From contig OZ020270.1 in assembly GCA_963971225.1 (NCBI GenBank), positions 29,821,123 through 29,885,122 of the forward strand: 64,000 nucleotides of DNA, given 5' to 3'. This document shows, in pieces, positions 31,405-43,947 of this stretch (positions are counted from its first letter, which is position 1; every line of letters begins with the position of its first letter). The notes below the pieces were generated by a model that saw only the letters and a list, made by a program, of their open reading frames with translations, ran no database searches and was not told the origin of the DNA. Source of the stretch: Melieria omissa. Lineage: Eukaryota > Arthropoda > Insecta > Diptera > Ulidiidae. A program made the translations under genes and the position numbers.

Positions 31405-32074
31405 ACATTTTTTACATGTATAAAATATATTTTAAACGTTTTTAAATAATTTTTTTATATTATATATAATATTAGCAGGGCCCGGAGGTTTTATACGTAA
31501 GTCTAAAGTCAATGGGCCCAATAAATCACATTTCTTTAAGCCCTTTTTTGACCCTCTTTTGATGAAAAAAGCTTGTCTATTTATATCTCAATTTAAATAC
31601 TTTCACCATTTTTGATGTCAATTGGCTTTTAGAAAAAACTAAAGAAAGTGTCGAATTACTTTTGATTTGCAGTATTACACGTCAGCCAATGTTTTGCCCC
31701 TTTATACCCTGAGTTTTTTAAAAAAATCCTTATTTAACAGAGGCTAATTGTCTGAACATTATTCACAGTTACACAGTGTTTGTAGCTTCAGGGGTTTGGG
31801 CTGGACCATTATGGATCGGACAATCAGTCAGTACGTCAGGACAAATTATTATATGTATATATAGATTTATTATATATAATACAATTAATATTTTTTCATA
31901 TATTTTTTTAATATTTTACCAAATTTTTTTGAATTACGCAGTTGCCGTTTGTCAGAAAGCTCAACATTTTTGTTTCAATATGTAATACTTTCAATAAAAG
32001 GAAAGAAAATACTTACCTTCGATATGTTTATGATATGGTTTCCAACATTCCTTGGTTTCAGACATTCACTTATT
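31405..32074. other. Mostly unassigned, with a Helitron 3' end at 31472
   Basis: Sequence from 31472 to about 31540 (ttagcagggcccgg and aatgggcccaataaatca) resembles the first 45 bp of the Helitron end at 28694, again in minus orientation, with CTAA as the terminal four bases. The matching 5' end was not found. The rest is AT-rich and not recognised. Confidence 0.5.
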
Positions 32075-32177
32075 GGCTTAAGACATTCCCAAATGTTAAA
32101 GCCTTTTGAGGTCATATAGATACACACAGGTACCCAAATTTTATGCATCAAAATGAATATATTCGTTTATCTACACT

Positions 32178-32419
32178 TCTATATTACTACACAAAAATCA
32201 ATGTGACGATGTTTTTTTGAGCCACAATCAGGCAAAACAAACTAAACCGATTTGGATGAAATATGCAACAAACGACTTTTTATATGGGGAAATTGTACAT
32301 AGGCTATATGAGGGCATAAGGGCTTTAATATAATCGACCACGCCCACTTTCCACGCTCTGCTCTGCCCCCCCTATAGGGATATAAATTAGCGAAACGATT
32401 ATGTGTTTCATTGGGGCAA
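32178..32419 (+). mobile_element. Helitron-like 5' end fragment (copy B)
   Basis: Copy of 104-345 within the duplication, with the same start and motif order. Confidence 0.45.
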
Positions 32420-32529
32420 CATATTTCACCTGTGATTGAAATGTGTATGTAACACTGTTTTTTCCAACATATGTTACAACACACATTTCCAGCGCGATAC
32501 CCACTGGACTATCGAGGCCGGCCGACCAA

Positions 32530-32918
32530 TTTGAGTGTTTCTATCGGGGAAAATTTGACGGGGTCGTCACCGGCATGAAAACATTCGACAGAAAAAATCA
32601 AACTCAATTGTTTAGGGCCTTTATTCTTATTGAATAATCAGGCATTTTAAAAAATTAATTACGTCGCCGTGAGCAAAGCCGCGATATTTGCTAAATATCG
32701 TTCGTAAAATAAGTCACTCCAAAGTATTTTTTGTAAAAACTAGTTGTTCAATGTATGACCGGTAATAACGGTGATTTCATAATTAATTCTTTAAAATATT
32801 TGATAACTCGATAAGTATAAAGGCCCTAAACAGTCGAGTTGGAGTTTTTTGTTCGATGTTTTAATGCGGAGGACTTGTCCAAAACTCGTCAGATTCCCCC
32901 GGTAGAAAGACTCGACTA
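32530..32918. repeat. Long-TIR MITE (copy B)
   Basis: Copy of 456-844. Confidence 0.6.
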
Positions 32919-33968
32919 GGTTAGGTTAGGTTAAAGAAGGGGAGTGTGTCACAATCACAATGGGCCCTGTTGGGCCCATTGTGATTCTCTTCATTCTCAT
33001 TTCACCGGTGCCTTCCCCTATCTGTTCGGTTTCCTGTAGATCCAGACCGGATCTTTTGGGAACCATTTGGTCTTCGCGAGGAAGTTGTGTAGATCAGTGA
33101 TCTGTGCATCCGCTACCTCCACAAGTTCACCGAAGAACCTTGCCCCAAAAGTTTGGAGCCGTCGGTTCTGTAGTGATGGACAGTGGCAAAGCAGGTGTTC
33201 GACCGATTCCACTGCCTCCTCGTCTCCACAGCTTCTGCATAAATCGTCGGTCGCCAGACGCCATTTGCATAGCATTACGCCGATGGCGCAGTAACCATGC
33301 GCATAGTATGCTTGTCGAGGAGCAGCAAGCTCTTAGTTCTTCTCATGTTCAGCGCTGGCCACAGCGTGCGAGCAATCTTACAATCGCTCCTGGTTGACCA
33401 GGCTCTGTTTGTAGCTTGAATGAGCCACATTCCGATTGAACCCGCTGTGGCAGAGAGCGGTGGTAGCACCGTGTCGACCGCCTCACTAGCAGTCATCGCT
33501 GACCCTGCACGAGCCAGTTCGTCCGCGTGCTGGTTCCCATCGATATTGCTATGTCCGCGAACCCATCGTAGACTTACCCTGCAGTGCCTTATACTGACCA
33601 GCGCGCTCCGGCAGTCCAGCACTACCTTCGACTTGACCACAGCAGATTCAATTGCTTTTAGAGCAGCTTGGCTGCCCACACAAATGATGGCCTCATTAAG
33701 TGTGGAGTTTTTGATATGCTCGGCTGCTTTCATGACGGCAAAAACCTCTGATTGAAAAACGCTGCAATAGTCCGGCAGCCTGTATGACCAGTCGACCTGC
33801 TGCGTTCTACAGTAAACACCAGCACCAGTTCCCTCCTCTGTCTTCGAGCCGTCCGTAAAGTAGACCGCTGACGCGTCATTAACTTCGGGCTCTTGCCAGC
33901 AATCCCTGGAGGGATACTCGATGGGTATCTTCGAATCGAAATCGTTTCGCTTTATCAGATAATCAGTG
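32919..33968 (-). mobile_element. 5'-truncated non-LTR retrotransposon (copy B)
   Basis: Copy of 845-1894 with the same 10-bp duplication, the same frame break near 33284 and the same 15-bp hairpin (32953-32986). One amino acid in the RNase H frame differs (LLLDTHTM against LLLDKHTM). Confidence 0.88.
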
Positions 33969-34595
33969 GACTCGACTAACTACCGACACTAAGCAAATAA
34001 ACACATAGAGGTACCACGCAGTACACAATTTTTCAGTAGGTCCCACACGTACTTCGGCTATACGAAATTTGTCGCTGGCTTCGTCAAACTTCAATTTTCG
34101 AAGTTCATCTTCATTCTTTGTGGGATGTTTGACAAGGAACATCAATGGCGAGCTGTGCTATGCTGATGAGCACGAAACGGCGCGCCGCGGCGCACAGTAG
34201 CTCAATTTGTCATTTCAGGTTGCAAAATTAATAACTTCTGAACGAATAGAGATAATTGGAAAATTCATCAGGCTATTATATTCCAAAAAATAAACTCAAT
34301 TGAGGTACAGGGTGCTTCGTAATATTTTGTGAAAGTTCGACTTACTGTAAATAAGAATAATGCGAGCAACAATGATGAGTTTTAGTTGCAAAATTAATGA
34401 AAATACATTAAAAGAGATTAAAAGTAATAAAAAATTTAAGAATAAGAAAGAGTCAAATTTAAAGATAAAAATTCATAAATTTCTCTTTCAAAATGAGAAC
34501 CAGAATTCGAAAATTTACGTAAAAAGCCAATTTTTTTTGGACAATCCTAAGTTCAAAAACAATGCTAAAGTTTTATTATGACTATATTTGATGGG

Positions 34596-34918
34596 ATGGG
34601 CAGCCGCCGTGGCTCAGTTGGTTAGTGCGTTGGACAACGAGTCGAATGCAGACCGACGCAAGTTCGAATACTGCATGTAGTAACACCTAAAAAAAATAAC
34701 GGGAAACTCGTTTTCTCTTTCGGTGGCTGTCCTCTGAGCTGGAAATGGCAAACCTCTGAGAGTAAAAATTGCCTATGAAAAAGCTCCCAACCTGCCGTTC
34801 GGAACCGGTAGATCCCTTCCACCCGCGTACAAATTCACACGCACAACACGGGTGGTTGCGGGAAGCTAGGCCTTAGTCTCGCGTAAGCGGGCTGTCGTGC
34901 CAGTCAATTATTAATTAT
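34596..34918 (+). mobile_element. tRNA-derived SINE (copy B)
   Basis: Copy of 2522-2844 with one base change in the head (gcagaccgacgc in place of gcagagcgacgc) and the same 13-bp target duplication. Confidence 0.85.
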
Positions 34919-35414
34919 TATATTTGATGGGTAGCACATTGGGTGGGGGGGAATACTGTTTTCTATTCTTTTAACACGACCGGGGCTTGCTGGTAAAACT
35001 GCTTCCACTATAAAGCCTTTCATTTCCTCCTGATCCATATTTTATTTTATGATCAAAGCTTCTGACAGGTGGGTGGTAGTTATTGTTTCCATTGCCTCTA
35101 TAAGCTTCCTTTTTTAGTAAATGACGCACAGTCCTGAATTGACCTTTCGGCCTTCCCTTTCCCGCCTTTTATGTCGATGGTTGGTCATCGCATATGTTAC
35201 GTGCATCGGAGTTAATAATTTTTTCCAACCACTCCTCAAGCTCCAACCAACTTCTCAACCACTCCAGCTCATTTCAACTTTATAGTGCGATAAGTCCTAG
35301 ATATCTTCTCTTTAGTCGTAGGTATATTGGCTGCACGCAAACTCTCTTCGATGTAACCAATTTCTTCAGCGATAGCCAGAACGAACTTCTCCTTTGTCTT
35401 CGAAATAGTAAATA

Positions 35415-36586
35415 AGGACTGTATCGAAAATTATAAATACACTTTAAAAATCATATAAAGTGGGCTATGCAATGTTGGTTGCTCAGCAATATCGGTTTTT
35501 AGATTCTAGAGGTTAAAATTGTTATTTTCGTGAAAAATTTGTTGTAGTATATCGAAGCGCTTAAAAATGAGAGGACTTTCCGCAAAACTTCGTCAGGAAA
35601 TTTTGTCCAAATGGGCATCAACCAAAGGAATGTCGTATAGAAAACTAGCAAAAGAAGCAAATGTTAGCCTGTTCGCTGTGCAAAAACCATTCGCCGGTAT
35701 ATTACACATTGCACACTTGGTGATTTACCAGGACAAGGTCGTAAAAAGGGTGCGTCCCAACCATTGCTAGATACTAAGATATGTGCCTTATTTAAAAAAA
35801 ATAAGGATATATCCGTACGCGATTGCGCAAAAAAAGCCAAAACGAGTGCAGCAATGGTCGAACGTGCCAAGAAGAGACACCAGTTGGGAACATATAGAAA
35901 GCAAAAACAGCCAAAACGAAACACTCAGCAAGGCGCGCAGGTGAAAACCAGATCCCGAAAATTGTACGACTATATTTGTAGGCAAAAGATTTGTTGGCAA
36001 TAAGATTCATGTTTGGCAAACAATATGCAAGTGTGAAAAAATGTCGACTCCATTCTTCACAGACAAGCCCCTGAACGCTGAAATGTACCTAAATGAGTGA
36101 CTCAAGTAGAGATTGCTGCCGTTGGTGAAAAAACACACTGGCAAGACTTGATGTTGGACCGACTTAGCCTCTTGCCATTATGCTAAGCCAGTACTAACGT
36201 GGTATGAAGAGAAGAACATAAATTTTGTTAAGAAAAACATGAATCCTTCAAAGAGTCCAGAGATACGCCCTATCGAAAAATTTTGGACGTTGATGAAGAG
36301 GGACCTTAAAAAAAGATCTAAGCCGGCTAACACCGTTCAAAAATTTAAAAGATATTGGAATAGTGTTAACAAAAAATTAGATTCTGGCTGTGTCCAGAAT
36401 TTAAAAAAGGACCTCGACAAAAAGATTAAACATGTGGGCTAGCCTCCCACTAAATAATTTTTTTCGTTGCTATTTACAAAAAAATACAATATGAAATGCC
36501 ATTTATAAAAAAAAATAAATTCTAACTTTTGCTATGCACTAGTATGAAGCATGTTTTGGTGTATTCATAATTTTCGATACAGTCCT
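35415..36586 (+). mobile_element. Mariner/Tc1-type transposon, 1172 bp, private to copy B
   Basis: The inverted repeats start AGGACTGTATCGAAAATTAT and are flanked by TA (35413-35414 and 36587-36588). Copy A carries the uninterrupted site at 3338-3339, so the borders are certain. The transposase is broken. Confidence 0.97.
35567..36442 (+). pseudogene. Transposase of the mariner/Tc1-type element
   Basis: Three frames in order: a helix-turn-helix region (LRQEILSKWASTKGMSYRKL, 35567-35770), a second DNA-binding region (DISVRDCAKKAKTSAAMVER, 35764-36003), and the C-terminal end with NPSKSPEIRPIEKFWTLMK (36239-36442), which normally carries the third acidic residue of the DDE/D triad. The first frame change falls between 35690 and 35770. 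The central region at 36003-36239 has stops. It cannot make a working enzyme. Confidence 0.85.
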
Positions 36587-37545
36587 TATTTCAAACAGCT
36601 TGGAATTTTTCAAAAACATATTTGTGCTGAAATCTTCTTCGGTTTAGTTGCAGTATCGGAGTGGAAGTGTTGTCTAGTTCAAATTAGATTCGAAACTAAC
36701 TTCACTTACTCCAAACTCCTTTATTTATAAGTGGGATTTGCATATGCATTCAAATAGCAGGTACTAAGCTTCTAGTACTAGCAGGTACCTAAACAGTTGT
36801 AGGTTTTCAGCCCAGACACATAAGTGGGTTTTAGGCAGTGCACATAGATATAAGTCTGCTTTTTGTTTTTCAATAACTAATTGTTTCATTGGTGCGGTTC
36901 AACTCAAAGACTAATGGCGACTGACTGCGTTTTGCTCAAATTAAAAAAAAAAATGTATGCCAGGCACAGTGTTAGTATTTTGTTAAAAACAAAAACATTA
37001 CATCAAAGGATACATGATAGCTGTTTTCCGGAAATTAAAGCCAACTTGTTTTTCGTACGTGCGAACTGCGCATTCAGCAAAAGTACGCATTACTTCGAGC
37101 TCACAGCAATAAACGTAAAAAAAAGTCGACTTAATATGGAGTTGCAAGCTTGTATCACATCTTAAATGAAGCCAAAATCCAAATTTGCATGCCCTGGCAA
37201 CAATTATAATCGCGTGTAATTGATTCACTATCAAAATCTTGACGAACTTGTCCGAACGCACGCACCCGAAAGCACAAAATTGCTTTAGGTGGCCACAGAA
37301 AAATCGCTTTAAAATCCAGTCGGGCAAAATCGGGCACCCGATCTCTTCAGGGCAGTACTCACAGAACACTAGTGAACTAATTTCCCAAAGACGGAACTCT
37401 GGCAAGTATGGCCTTTTTTTTAAAGTCTATCGAAAGTTCAAAAGGTGTGATAAAAACAGTGCTTCAAGTGAGTGCCTATGAAAAGACAACAACCAAATGT
37501 TTTTTCTATATTTAATTAGTTACTACAAATGCCTTCTTTTACGAT

Positions 37546-37734
37546 TGTAAAGTTAGCAAGTTTGTATTATTTAATTTGTCAGGTTTGCAAGTTTGATATA
37601 CTTAAAAGAAACACTTTATTGAAAATTGATTTATTGACATTGCAAATGTATGATAATATACGTTGTGTTGTCTCCGACGACCGCTTCAAAAAACAGCTCT
37701 ACGTCACTCTAGGCATAGGGTTGCCACCCTTACA
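37546..37734 (-). repeat. 3' LTR of the mdg3-like element
   Basis: 189 bp. It pairs with 42826-43023 and lacks the 9-bp gtgtatgat repeat found there. Confidence 0.93.
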
Positions 37735-38787
37735 ATTCGGCCACTCCTGAAACCGCGGAGCGCCCTCGTTCCGCTGACGATGGATCTTCGCTGTCATCAA
37801 AATCGCTACTTTCGCCGTTGTTGTACATTTTTGGTAAGGCGCACCACAACTTTATTCTATCGCTCGCATATACCGACGAATATTGTCGTTGAGTTCGACG
37901 TGACCCAGGAATATCTTGGACCACGTATCTGTCGTTGCCCAGCACTCGGGTAATTTGAAATGGTCCCTTGTACCGAGGTTCCAGCTTGCGGGAAGTTCCT
38001 GTACTTGGCGCTTCATATTCGACGACAACCAAATCGTTAACGTTATATTTGGTTGGTGCTGCATGTGTTCGATCAAAACGTTCTTTAGCCTTTAAACGCT
38101 CATCTTTCAATCGCCTTGCTGCTTCGGCTCGTAGTTCGTCTAAGTTGTCGTTTGTCGTATCATCGTGTTGCAATGCAAGTACGATTTTATTCTGCAATAT
38201 ATCGCGCGGATGGAAACCGAAGAGTAGTTCTTGTGGTGTTCGTGACGTAGTTTTGTTTCGCATGCTGTTGATTGACCACTGAATAAGTCGAAGTGAGTCA
38301 TCCCAGCGTTTATCGTTTTTGACAGATGGTAATAACATTGACAGAATGGTTCGATTACAGCGTTCCACAAGACCATTGGCCCTCGGCGTTCTCACTGCGT
38401 TACATATGTGTTTAATATCGTTGTCTGTACAAAATCGCTCAAACTCTTTGGACGTGTACGCCGTCCCGCGATCAGATATGATGCGCTCGGGCATCCCAGT
38501 AAAACTGCTAACATCGTTAAAACCTCAATCACGTGCTTTGTTGCCGTGCTTTTCACCGCTCGTATGATTGTAAAACGTGTAAATGCGTCGATTATAACCA
38601 CTATGTGCTCGTTACGCTTTGAACTTTTCGGAAAAGGACCTAAGTGGTCCACATGTACGGTTCTAAATGGTATTGGCTCCATCTCACCTACGTGAAGCTC
38701 GCCCTTCTTCCTCCCACCAGGAGTCTTATTGTACGTACACTCGATGCATGATTTTAAATATGAATACGAAGTTGCGCATGCGAGCAA
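37730..38787 (-). pseudogene. Integrase of the mdg3-like element (frameshifted)
   Basis: Frame 38787-38392 holds the first catalytic aspartate in HVDHLGPFP. The frame then changes near 38490, and 38494-37730 carries SDRGTAYTSKEF (second aspartate) and LVERCNRTIL (glutamate). A C-terminal module with LEPRYKGPFQITRVLGNDRY follows. Order and spacing fit a Ty3/gypsy integrase. At least one frameshift inside the core and one before it make it non-functional. Confidence 0.85.
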
Positions 38788-39527
38788 ACCATATATGCTC
38801 GCCCACGCGTTGAAGCGTTTTCTCTAGTCCCAGGTGTCCAGCCTTGTCATGTGCGTTATGGACGACTTGCCATCGTAAAGCCTTTGGCACCACCCAAGTG
38901 TTTCTGCCGTTAACTACTTTGTACAGCCTACCGTTACTAATGTTGAAATCTGTCGTTGTCGTTTTATCGCCTCGTTGTATTTTATCGACCACCCCCCTGA
39001 TGTGTTCATCCTGCAACTGCATTCCAAACAGCCAATCTTCGTCGACTATCTGTACTTTGTCCGTTCGTAACGACGCTGTCTCGATTTCATGCGATGCTTC
39101 AACCGGCGTACGACTCAATGCATCTACATGAGCCATTCGTTGCCCGCTTCGATGTTCTATTTCGAGATCGTTGTCCTGAATTCGCAACCACCATCTTGCG
39201 ATTCGCGGCACTAGTTCACGTTTTTTCATTGTCGTTTTCAATGCGTTACAATCGGTAATCACCGTTATTCGTTTACCGTATATATAGTACCTAAATCTTT
39301 CGACAGATTCAACTACCGCAAGTGTTTCAAGCTCATAACTGTGATACTTTTTCTCCATGTCTGTGGTCGCACGACTATAATATATGCCCGGCTTCCAATC
39401 GTCATTTTCTTTTTGCAATAGCACACCCGCTAAGCCGATTGAACTCGCGTCTGTATGGACCTGATGTTCTGCCTCAACCCGAAAAGCAGCCATCACCGGT
39501 CGCGACACTAAAATTGTCTTAAGTTTA
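38726..39527 (-). pseudogene. RNase H and integrase zinc region of the mdg3-like element
   Basis: The frame starts in the RT-RNase H linker (LKTILVSRPVMAAF), then TDASSIGLAGVLLQ, TDCNALKTT and HVDALSR of RNase H. It ends in AHDKAGHLGLEKTLQRV, the His part of the integrase zinc finger. The matching CIECTYNK cysteines lie in the next frame (38787-38392). Its upstream side is cut by the MITE at 39532. Confidence 0.85.
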
Positions 39528-39531
39528 TTAA

Positions 39532-40075
39532 CCTTCACTCTGTGCTTGGGGTATACAGTTCCCCACGATGACATAAAACATGAAATTGTAAAGGTTTTTA
39601 ATTCTAAACGATATATTTATACTTATATCATTGGAAAGGTATTGATAAGAAGAATATAAAAACATAAACAAATATTTTAGTTCAAGTATGATTAGGCAGA
39701 TATAGCCAAAAATAGCACACAAACTGTTTGTTGTGCTTTGGGGAATAAATGACCCCGTTTCTTTTACCAATACATTTTGTATGCAAAACTTATCCAAGTT
39801 CTGAACCACTCAATTTTTAAATCACGAGCACACTCACCGGTGGAATAACTAATTCAAAGACGGTGTGCAAATAAATAACATAAAAATACTATGATAATAC
39901 AAAAAAACAAACAACAACAACATTAATAATATGTCATACTATAATGATAATATAATTATTTCCCAAAAAACTATTATTTTACTCATTCCCATACAAACTA
40001 TACTGGTTCAAAAATGGGTAACTCAGTTCCCCATTGCACGGGATTAGGGTGTAAAAACCATGCACAGAGTGAAGG
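39532..40075. mobile_element. TTAA MITE (544 bp) in the pol gene
   Basis: The ends are CCTTCACTCTGTGC and its exact complement, flanked by TTAA at 39528-39531 and 40076-40079. A cagttcccca motif is repeated inversely inside both ends. It interrupts the RT-RNase H linker. It belongs to a different family from 16776-17480. Confidence 0.9.
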
Positions 40076-40079
40076 TTAA

Positions 40080-40455
40080 ACGCATTTTCTTGCTCGTCTA
40101 CCCACTCAAATTGTTGATCTCTACGTAATAATCGATTCAACGGAGCGGCTATCAACGCATAGCCTGGGACAAATTTACGAAAGTATCCACTTAACCCGAG
40201 GAACTGTCTAATTTCGGTCACGTTCGTTGGCGTTCGGTAGTCCCGTATCGATATCGTTTTAGCTAAACCTGGCGCAATTCCACCTGGCATTAATTCGTGA
40301 CCGAGGAACTCAATCGTAGTTTTTATAAATTCACACTTTTGTATATTCAACGTTACGTTTACCTCGGGAAGCGCACTTAACACACGAGTCAACTTGTCGT
40401 ACATTTCGTTTATTGCTTGACTACCGATTAAAATATAGTCCATGTAGTTCATCAT
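40080..40455 (-). pseudogene. RT palm/thumb region with altered catalytic motif
   Basis: The frame reads NYMDYILIG where Ty3/gypsy elements have YMDD or YVDD, so the second catalytic aspartate is replaced by tyrosine. Then come FLGHELMPGGI and IRQFLGLSGYFRKFVPGYA of the thumb and connection. It is in a different frame from the upstream RT part. Confidence 0.85.
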
Positions 40456-42326
40456 ATCGTCGCATTAACACGTTCTTTTACTTTCGCGATTAGGCGCTGA
40501 AACACTGCTGGCGCATTTTTAAGCCCGAAGGGCATTCGCTTAAACTCGTACAACCCTTCTGTCGTGACAAATGCAGTGTACTTACGACTATCTTCTGCAA
40601 TGGGTATTTGGTAATACCCACTATTCAAGTCCAACACCGTAAAATAAACATATTGCTTCGCACTTTGCAACTGTTCTTCAACGTTTGGCATAGGGAAAAT
40701 TTCTTTACGCATATGCTGATTTAATCGTCTGAAATCGACACATAAACGCTCGCTACCGTTTTTCTTTTTGACCAAAATCATTGGACTCGCGTACTCGGAA
40801 CTCGATTTGCTAATAATGTCACACGCCAAAAGTTCGTTTATCATATCCGCTATAATGTGTTTCTTCGGCTCAGGAACCGGAAACGGCTTCTGCGCTATCG
40901 GTACGTCAGTATCAAGCTCAATTGACATTTCAACGAGGTCTGTTTTCCCGATTTCGTGCATATTCGTTGCGAAAATGTCACCGTAATTGTTTAACAATTC
41001 GATTAGCTTGCTTCTTTCACATTTATCGTCGATACCGCACTTTATATCGTTAACGTTAAATTTATTCTCGCTTGCGAACGTAATTTTGCCGTCTATGATC
41101 ACAGCACGCATATCGGTTAAAAGATCTTGCCCTAACAGCAAATCCACTGAAAGGAGTTCATCGTCTACGACGTACAAACATACAAATCGCTTAAGGTTTT
41201 CAAGTTGTAATTGAATACGAATTTTTGCATGTGCGTACACCACACCGCCGCAAAAGCCACTTATCTTTAATGCACATTTCTCTTTTGCACATTTTAATTC
41301 GTTCGCAATCGCTTGCTTTATCATGCTGCACTCGCTGCCCGTGTCAATAAATGCCGTTAACTGTTGCCCGTTTACGACGACGCATTGTTCAAAAATATTG
41401 TTTGGCGTTATCGTATTCGCTTTTCTCACGCCCGTTTTTCTTTTTCCACAATTTTCAGGTTCGTTTTTAGGATGCACTTTGTCACAATCGATGCACCTAC
41501 GTCTACGTTGAGGTCGCGTACACTTACTCGAAATATGCCCCTTTTCTTGGCAATTGTAACATATTATCTGCTTGTCCTTATCGTTTCGCTCGTTCACGTT
41601 TGTCTCGCTTTCGATCGCTTTTTTATATTTACTCGCACGTGCCGGAATGTTGTTTGTATAATCGATTATCGTTTGACGGAATTCGCGCATGGTATTAAAA
41701 CGAGTAGCTGCAATAGCGATTTGCAGTTCGCGGTGTTTCAATCCATCTCTAGCATACTTTACGATCGCCGATTCACTCAATGCAAACCGTTTACCTAACG
41801 CACTCACTCGAAAACAATAATCCAATAAGTTTTCATCTGATTTACGCACTGTCTGACACATTTTGTAGTGTATGTCAGCTTCGTCTGGCACGCAGCTGAA
41901 CTCTTCACACAAACACTGAGAAAGTTCACGCCAACTCGTGTACAATTGGTTTGACGAATTGAGCCACAACTTTGCGGCTCCTTTGAGTCGACTATAAACC
42001 GCCAACAACAAACACTTTTCCTCCCACTTATAGGCGTTCATAGCGCTGTTTACCCTATCTACGAACTGCTCAACAGTCAGCGAGGATTCACTTGTTGGAT
42101 CAAAGTCCGGTATCGTTTCCGAAATTTCTTTAACCGAATAGTTATTTCTACCCGCACTGGATGAAGAACCACCGCCAGGTGACTCTAAACGTATGCGTTC
42201 CGCTTGTGGATTTGAAGTACCCGCATTGGTACTATCCCGTATACTCGCGTTTGATTGCATCATTTGCATCACCGAACTGAGCATGTCACGTAATTCGTTT
42301 ATTTGATCTTGCACGTTTAATTTCAA
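40452..42326 (-). pseudogene. Gag, protease and N-terminal RT of the mdg3-like element
   Basis: A 624-codon frame. The Gag part has a capsid-like region (TSWRELSQCLCEEF) and one CCHC knuckle, CYNCQEKGHISSKC. The protease motif is AFIDTGSECSMI. The RT part has CVDFRRLNQ, TVLDLNSGYYQI and MPFGLKNAPAVFQRL, after which the frame breaks at 40452, just before the catalytic motif. Gag and Pol are in one frame, without a frameshift signal. The first residues are not a true start: the N-terminus lies in another frame upstream. Confidence 0.88.
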
Positions 42327-42459
42327 TTACATCCGATCCAATCGCTTCAGCTAGTCGCAATACCAATTCACCTTTCTGCCCTTCCAAATCCAGGCCTCTT
42401 TCTCGCAGTAAATCTTTAATATCCGATAACTTTAAGCTATTAATTTTCACCACCGGCAT
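42286..42459 (-). pseudogene. Gag N-terminus with SAP-like motif, frameshifted
   Basis: Starting at the ATG at 42459, the frame encodes LKLSDIKDLLRERGLDLEG followed by KGELVLRLAEAI, which fits the two-helix SAP motif (a nucleic-acid-binding fold). It ends after 57 codons. The main Gag frame starts in another register at 42326, so a one-base change around 42320-42330 separates the two. Confidence 0.6.
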
Positions 42460-42810
42460 TTTGTTTGTTTACGTTTTCAAATTCTAGTTGGAATTCCAAT
42501 AAGACTTCGTTTCGATTCAACTGTCAGTATGGTTTTCGTTTTGTCTGTTGCTTCACAGTTGCAGTGGACTCTACTCGTTACACTTTGTTCACGTTGCTGT
42601 TTCGTTCACACTTATACGTTTTCGCTACCGTTTAGGGATATTACCATAAACGTTCATCCCTTTTCGCTAATGTACAATTTACGTTCTGTCCCGTTTACGT
42701 TACATCGACGATTTCGTTAAATTTTCGTTAGGTCAGCGGAGCACCCACGCGTGCCCAGCGGAGTCTCACTGAAATGCCACCAGCAATTTCACAATATCGA
42801 ACGCAGACTC

Positions 42811-42825
42811 ATCCCACTTCTGACT
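42811..42825 (-). promoter_or_regulatory. Primer binding site of the mdg3-like element
   Basis: Element-strand AGTCAGAAGTGGGAT directly follows the 5' LTR. It resembles the leucine tRNA 3' complement (TGTCAGAAGTGGGA) used by mdg3-related elements. Confidence 0.5.
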
Positions 42826-43023
42826 TGTAAGGTTAGCAAGTTTGTATTATTTAATTTGTCATGTTTGCAAGTTTGTATTACTTAAAAGAAACACTTTATT
42901 GAAAATTGAATTATTGACATTGCAAGTGTATGATGTGTATGATAATATACGTTGTGTTGTCTCCGACGACCGCTTCAAAAAACAGCTCTACGTCACTGTA
43001 GGCATAGGGTTGCAACCCTTACA
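42826..43023 (-). repeat. 5' LTR of the mdg3-like element
   Basis: 198 bp with TGTAAGG and CCTTACA ends. It includes a tandem 9-bp gtgtatgat unit not found in the other LTR. Confidence 0.93.
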
Positions 43024-43947
43024 CGATGCTGGTGCAAAAAGTTTCAATTAATTTGCTCCTTTCCGTATTTTAAAACTTCAGCTTTGCTGAAAAAGTGCAA
43101 ATTGCTCATATTATTTTGCACTCTAAAAATTGCTCAACTTTGATGGGCTCTATAAGCAAAACTATTTGTCCACTTTGGTTAAGGTTTCGGATTTATAAGG
43201 TCCAAGCATTTATCTATCGGACGAGTGTAACAGAGTTCCCCAAATCGAACATGACAAAATTGACTTTTGCAACCTGCGTCGGCAGAATCAGCCACTGTGC
43301 GGCGTATCGTTTGCAAATTCGAATATGCAAGGGTGTGTGTCCGTGTGAAAATAAATGTGCGTGTTGCTTGTGTATGCGCTGAGGCGAATGAAAACAATAC
43401 GAGCAACTGCACAAGATGAAAAGCAAATTGAATTTCCATGGCTTTCGGTTCTGCTATGAATAATGAACTATGTGAATTCGCAAAGGCGTACAGTAGAGTG
43501 TGCGTTCCTATTGATAAAAAACCAAAACCATGAATTTCTGCTATGCAATGTTGGCATTCATGTAGGCTACGTTGCCTTTTGGCCTAATAAAATTCATACC
43601 GATACATTTTTCAAATTCATATATTAACAGCAACATATTACTATTTATTATTATCATTTCCTTAAAATTTATATTATTTATTTATTTTATTTATTTGATG
43701 TGTTCTTTAGTATTTTTATTGTATTCTTATTTTTCGTTTTACTTGCAATTTGCTCTCTTAACCAAGTGCAATTTTTTCTTAGCAAAATTATTAAAAAGTA
43801 ATCTAATATAAATTGCTCATGTTCCCAACAAGTAGACGGTTCTGAAAATCACATTTTGTATTAATCTACTTTGTTACGTTTGCAACACACAAATTGTACA
43901 AAAGCTTTTTTATATTGGAGGAATGAGGGGTTTCCTTAAAAAACGTA

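Larger units (their letters stand above)
37546..43023 (-). mobile_element. Ty3/gypsy LTR retrotransposon (mdg3-like), private to copy B
   Basis: LTRs of 189 bp (37546-37734) and 198 bp (42826-43023) with TGTAA...TTACA ends are flanked by the 4-bp duplication CGAT (37542-37545, 43024-43027). Copy A holds the empty site CGAT at 4288-4291. Gag, protease, RT, RNase H and integrase follow on the minus strand, and the primer site looks like leucine tRNA. The coding region has several frameshifts and carries a 544-bp MITE. The LTRs differ by several substitutions and a 9-bp repeat (gtgtatgat), so the element is not very young. Confidence 0.95.
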
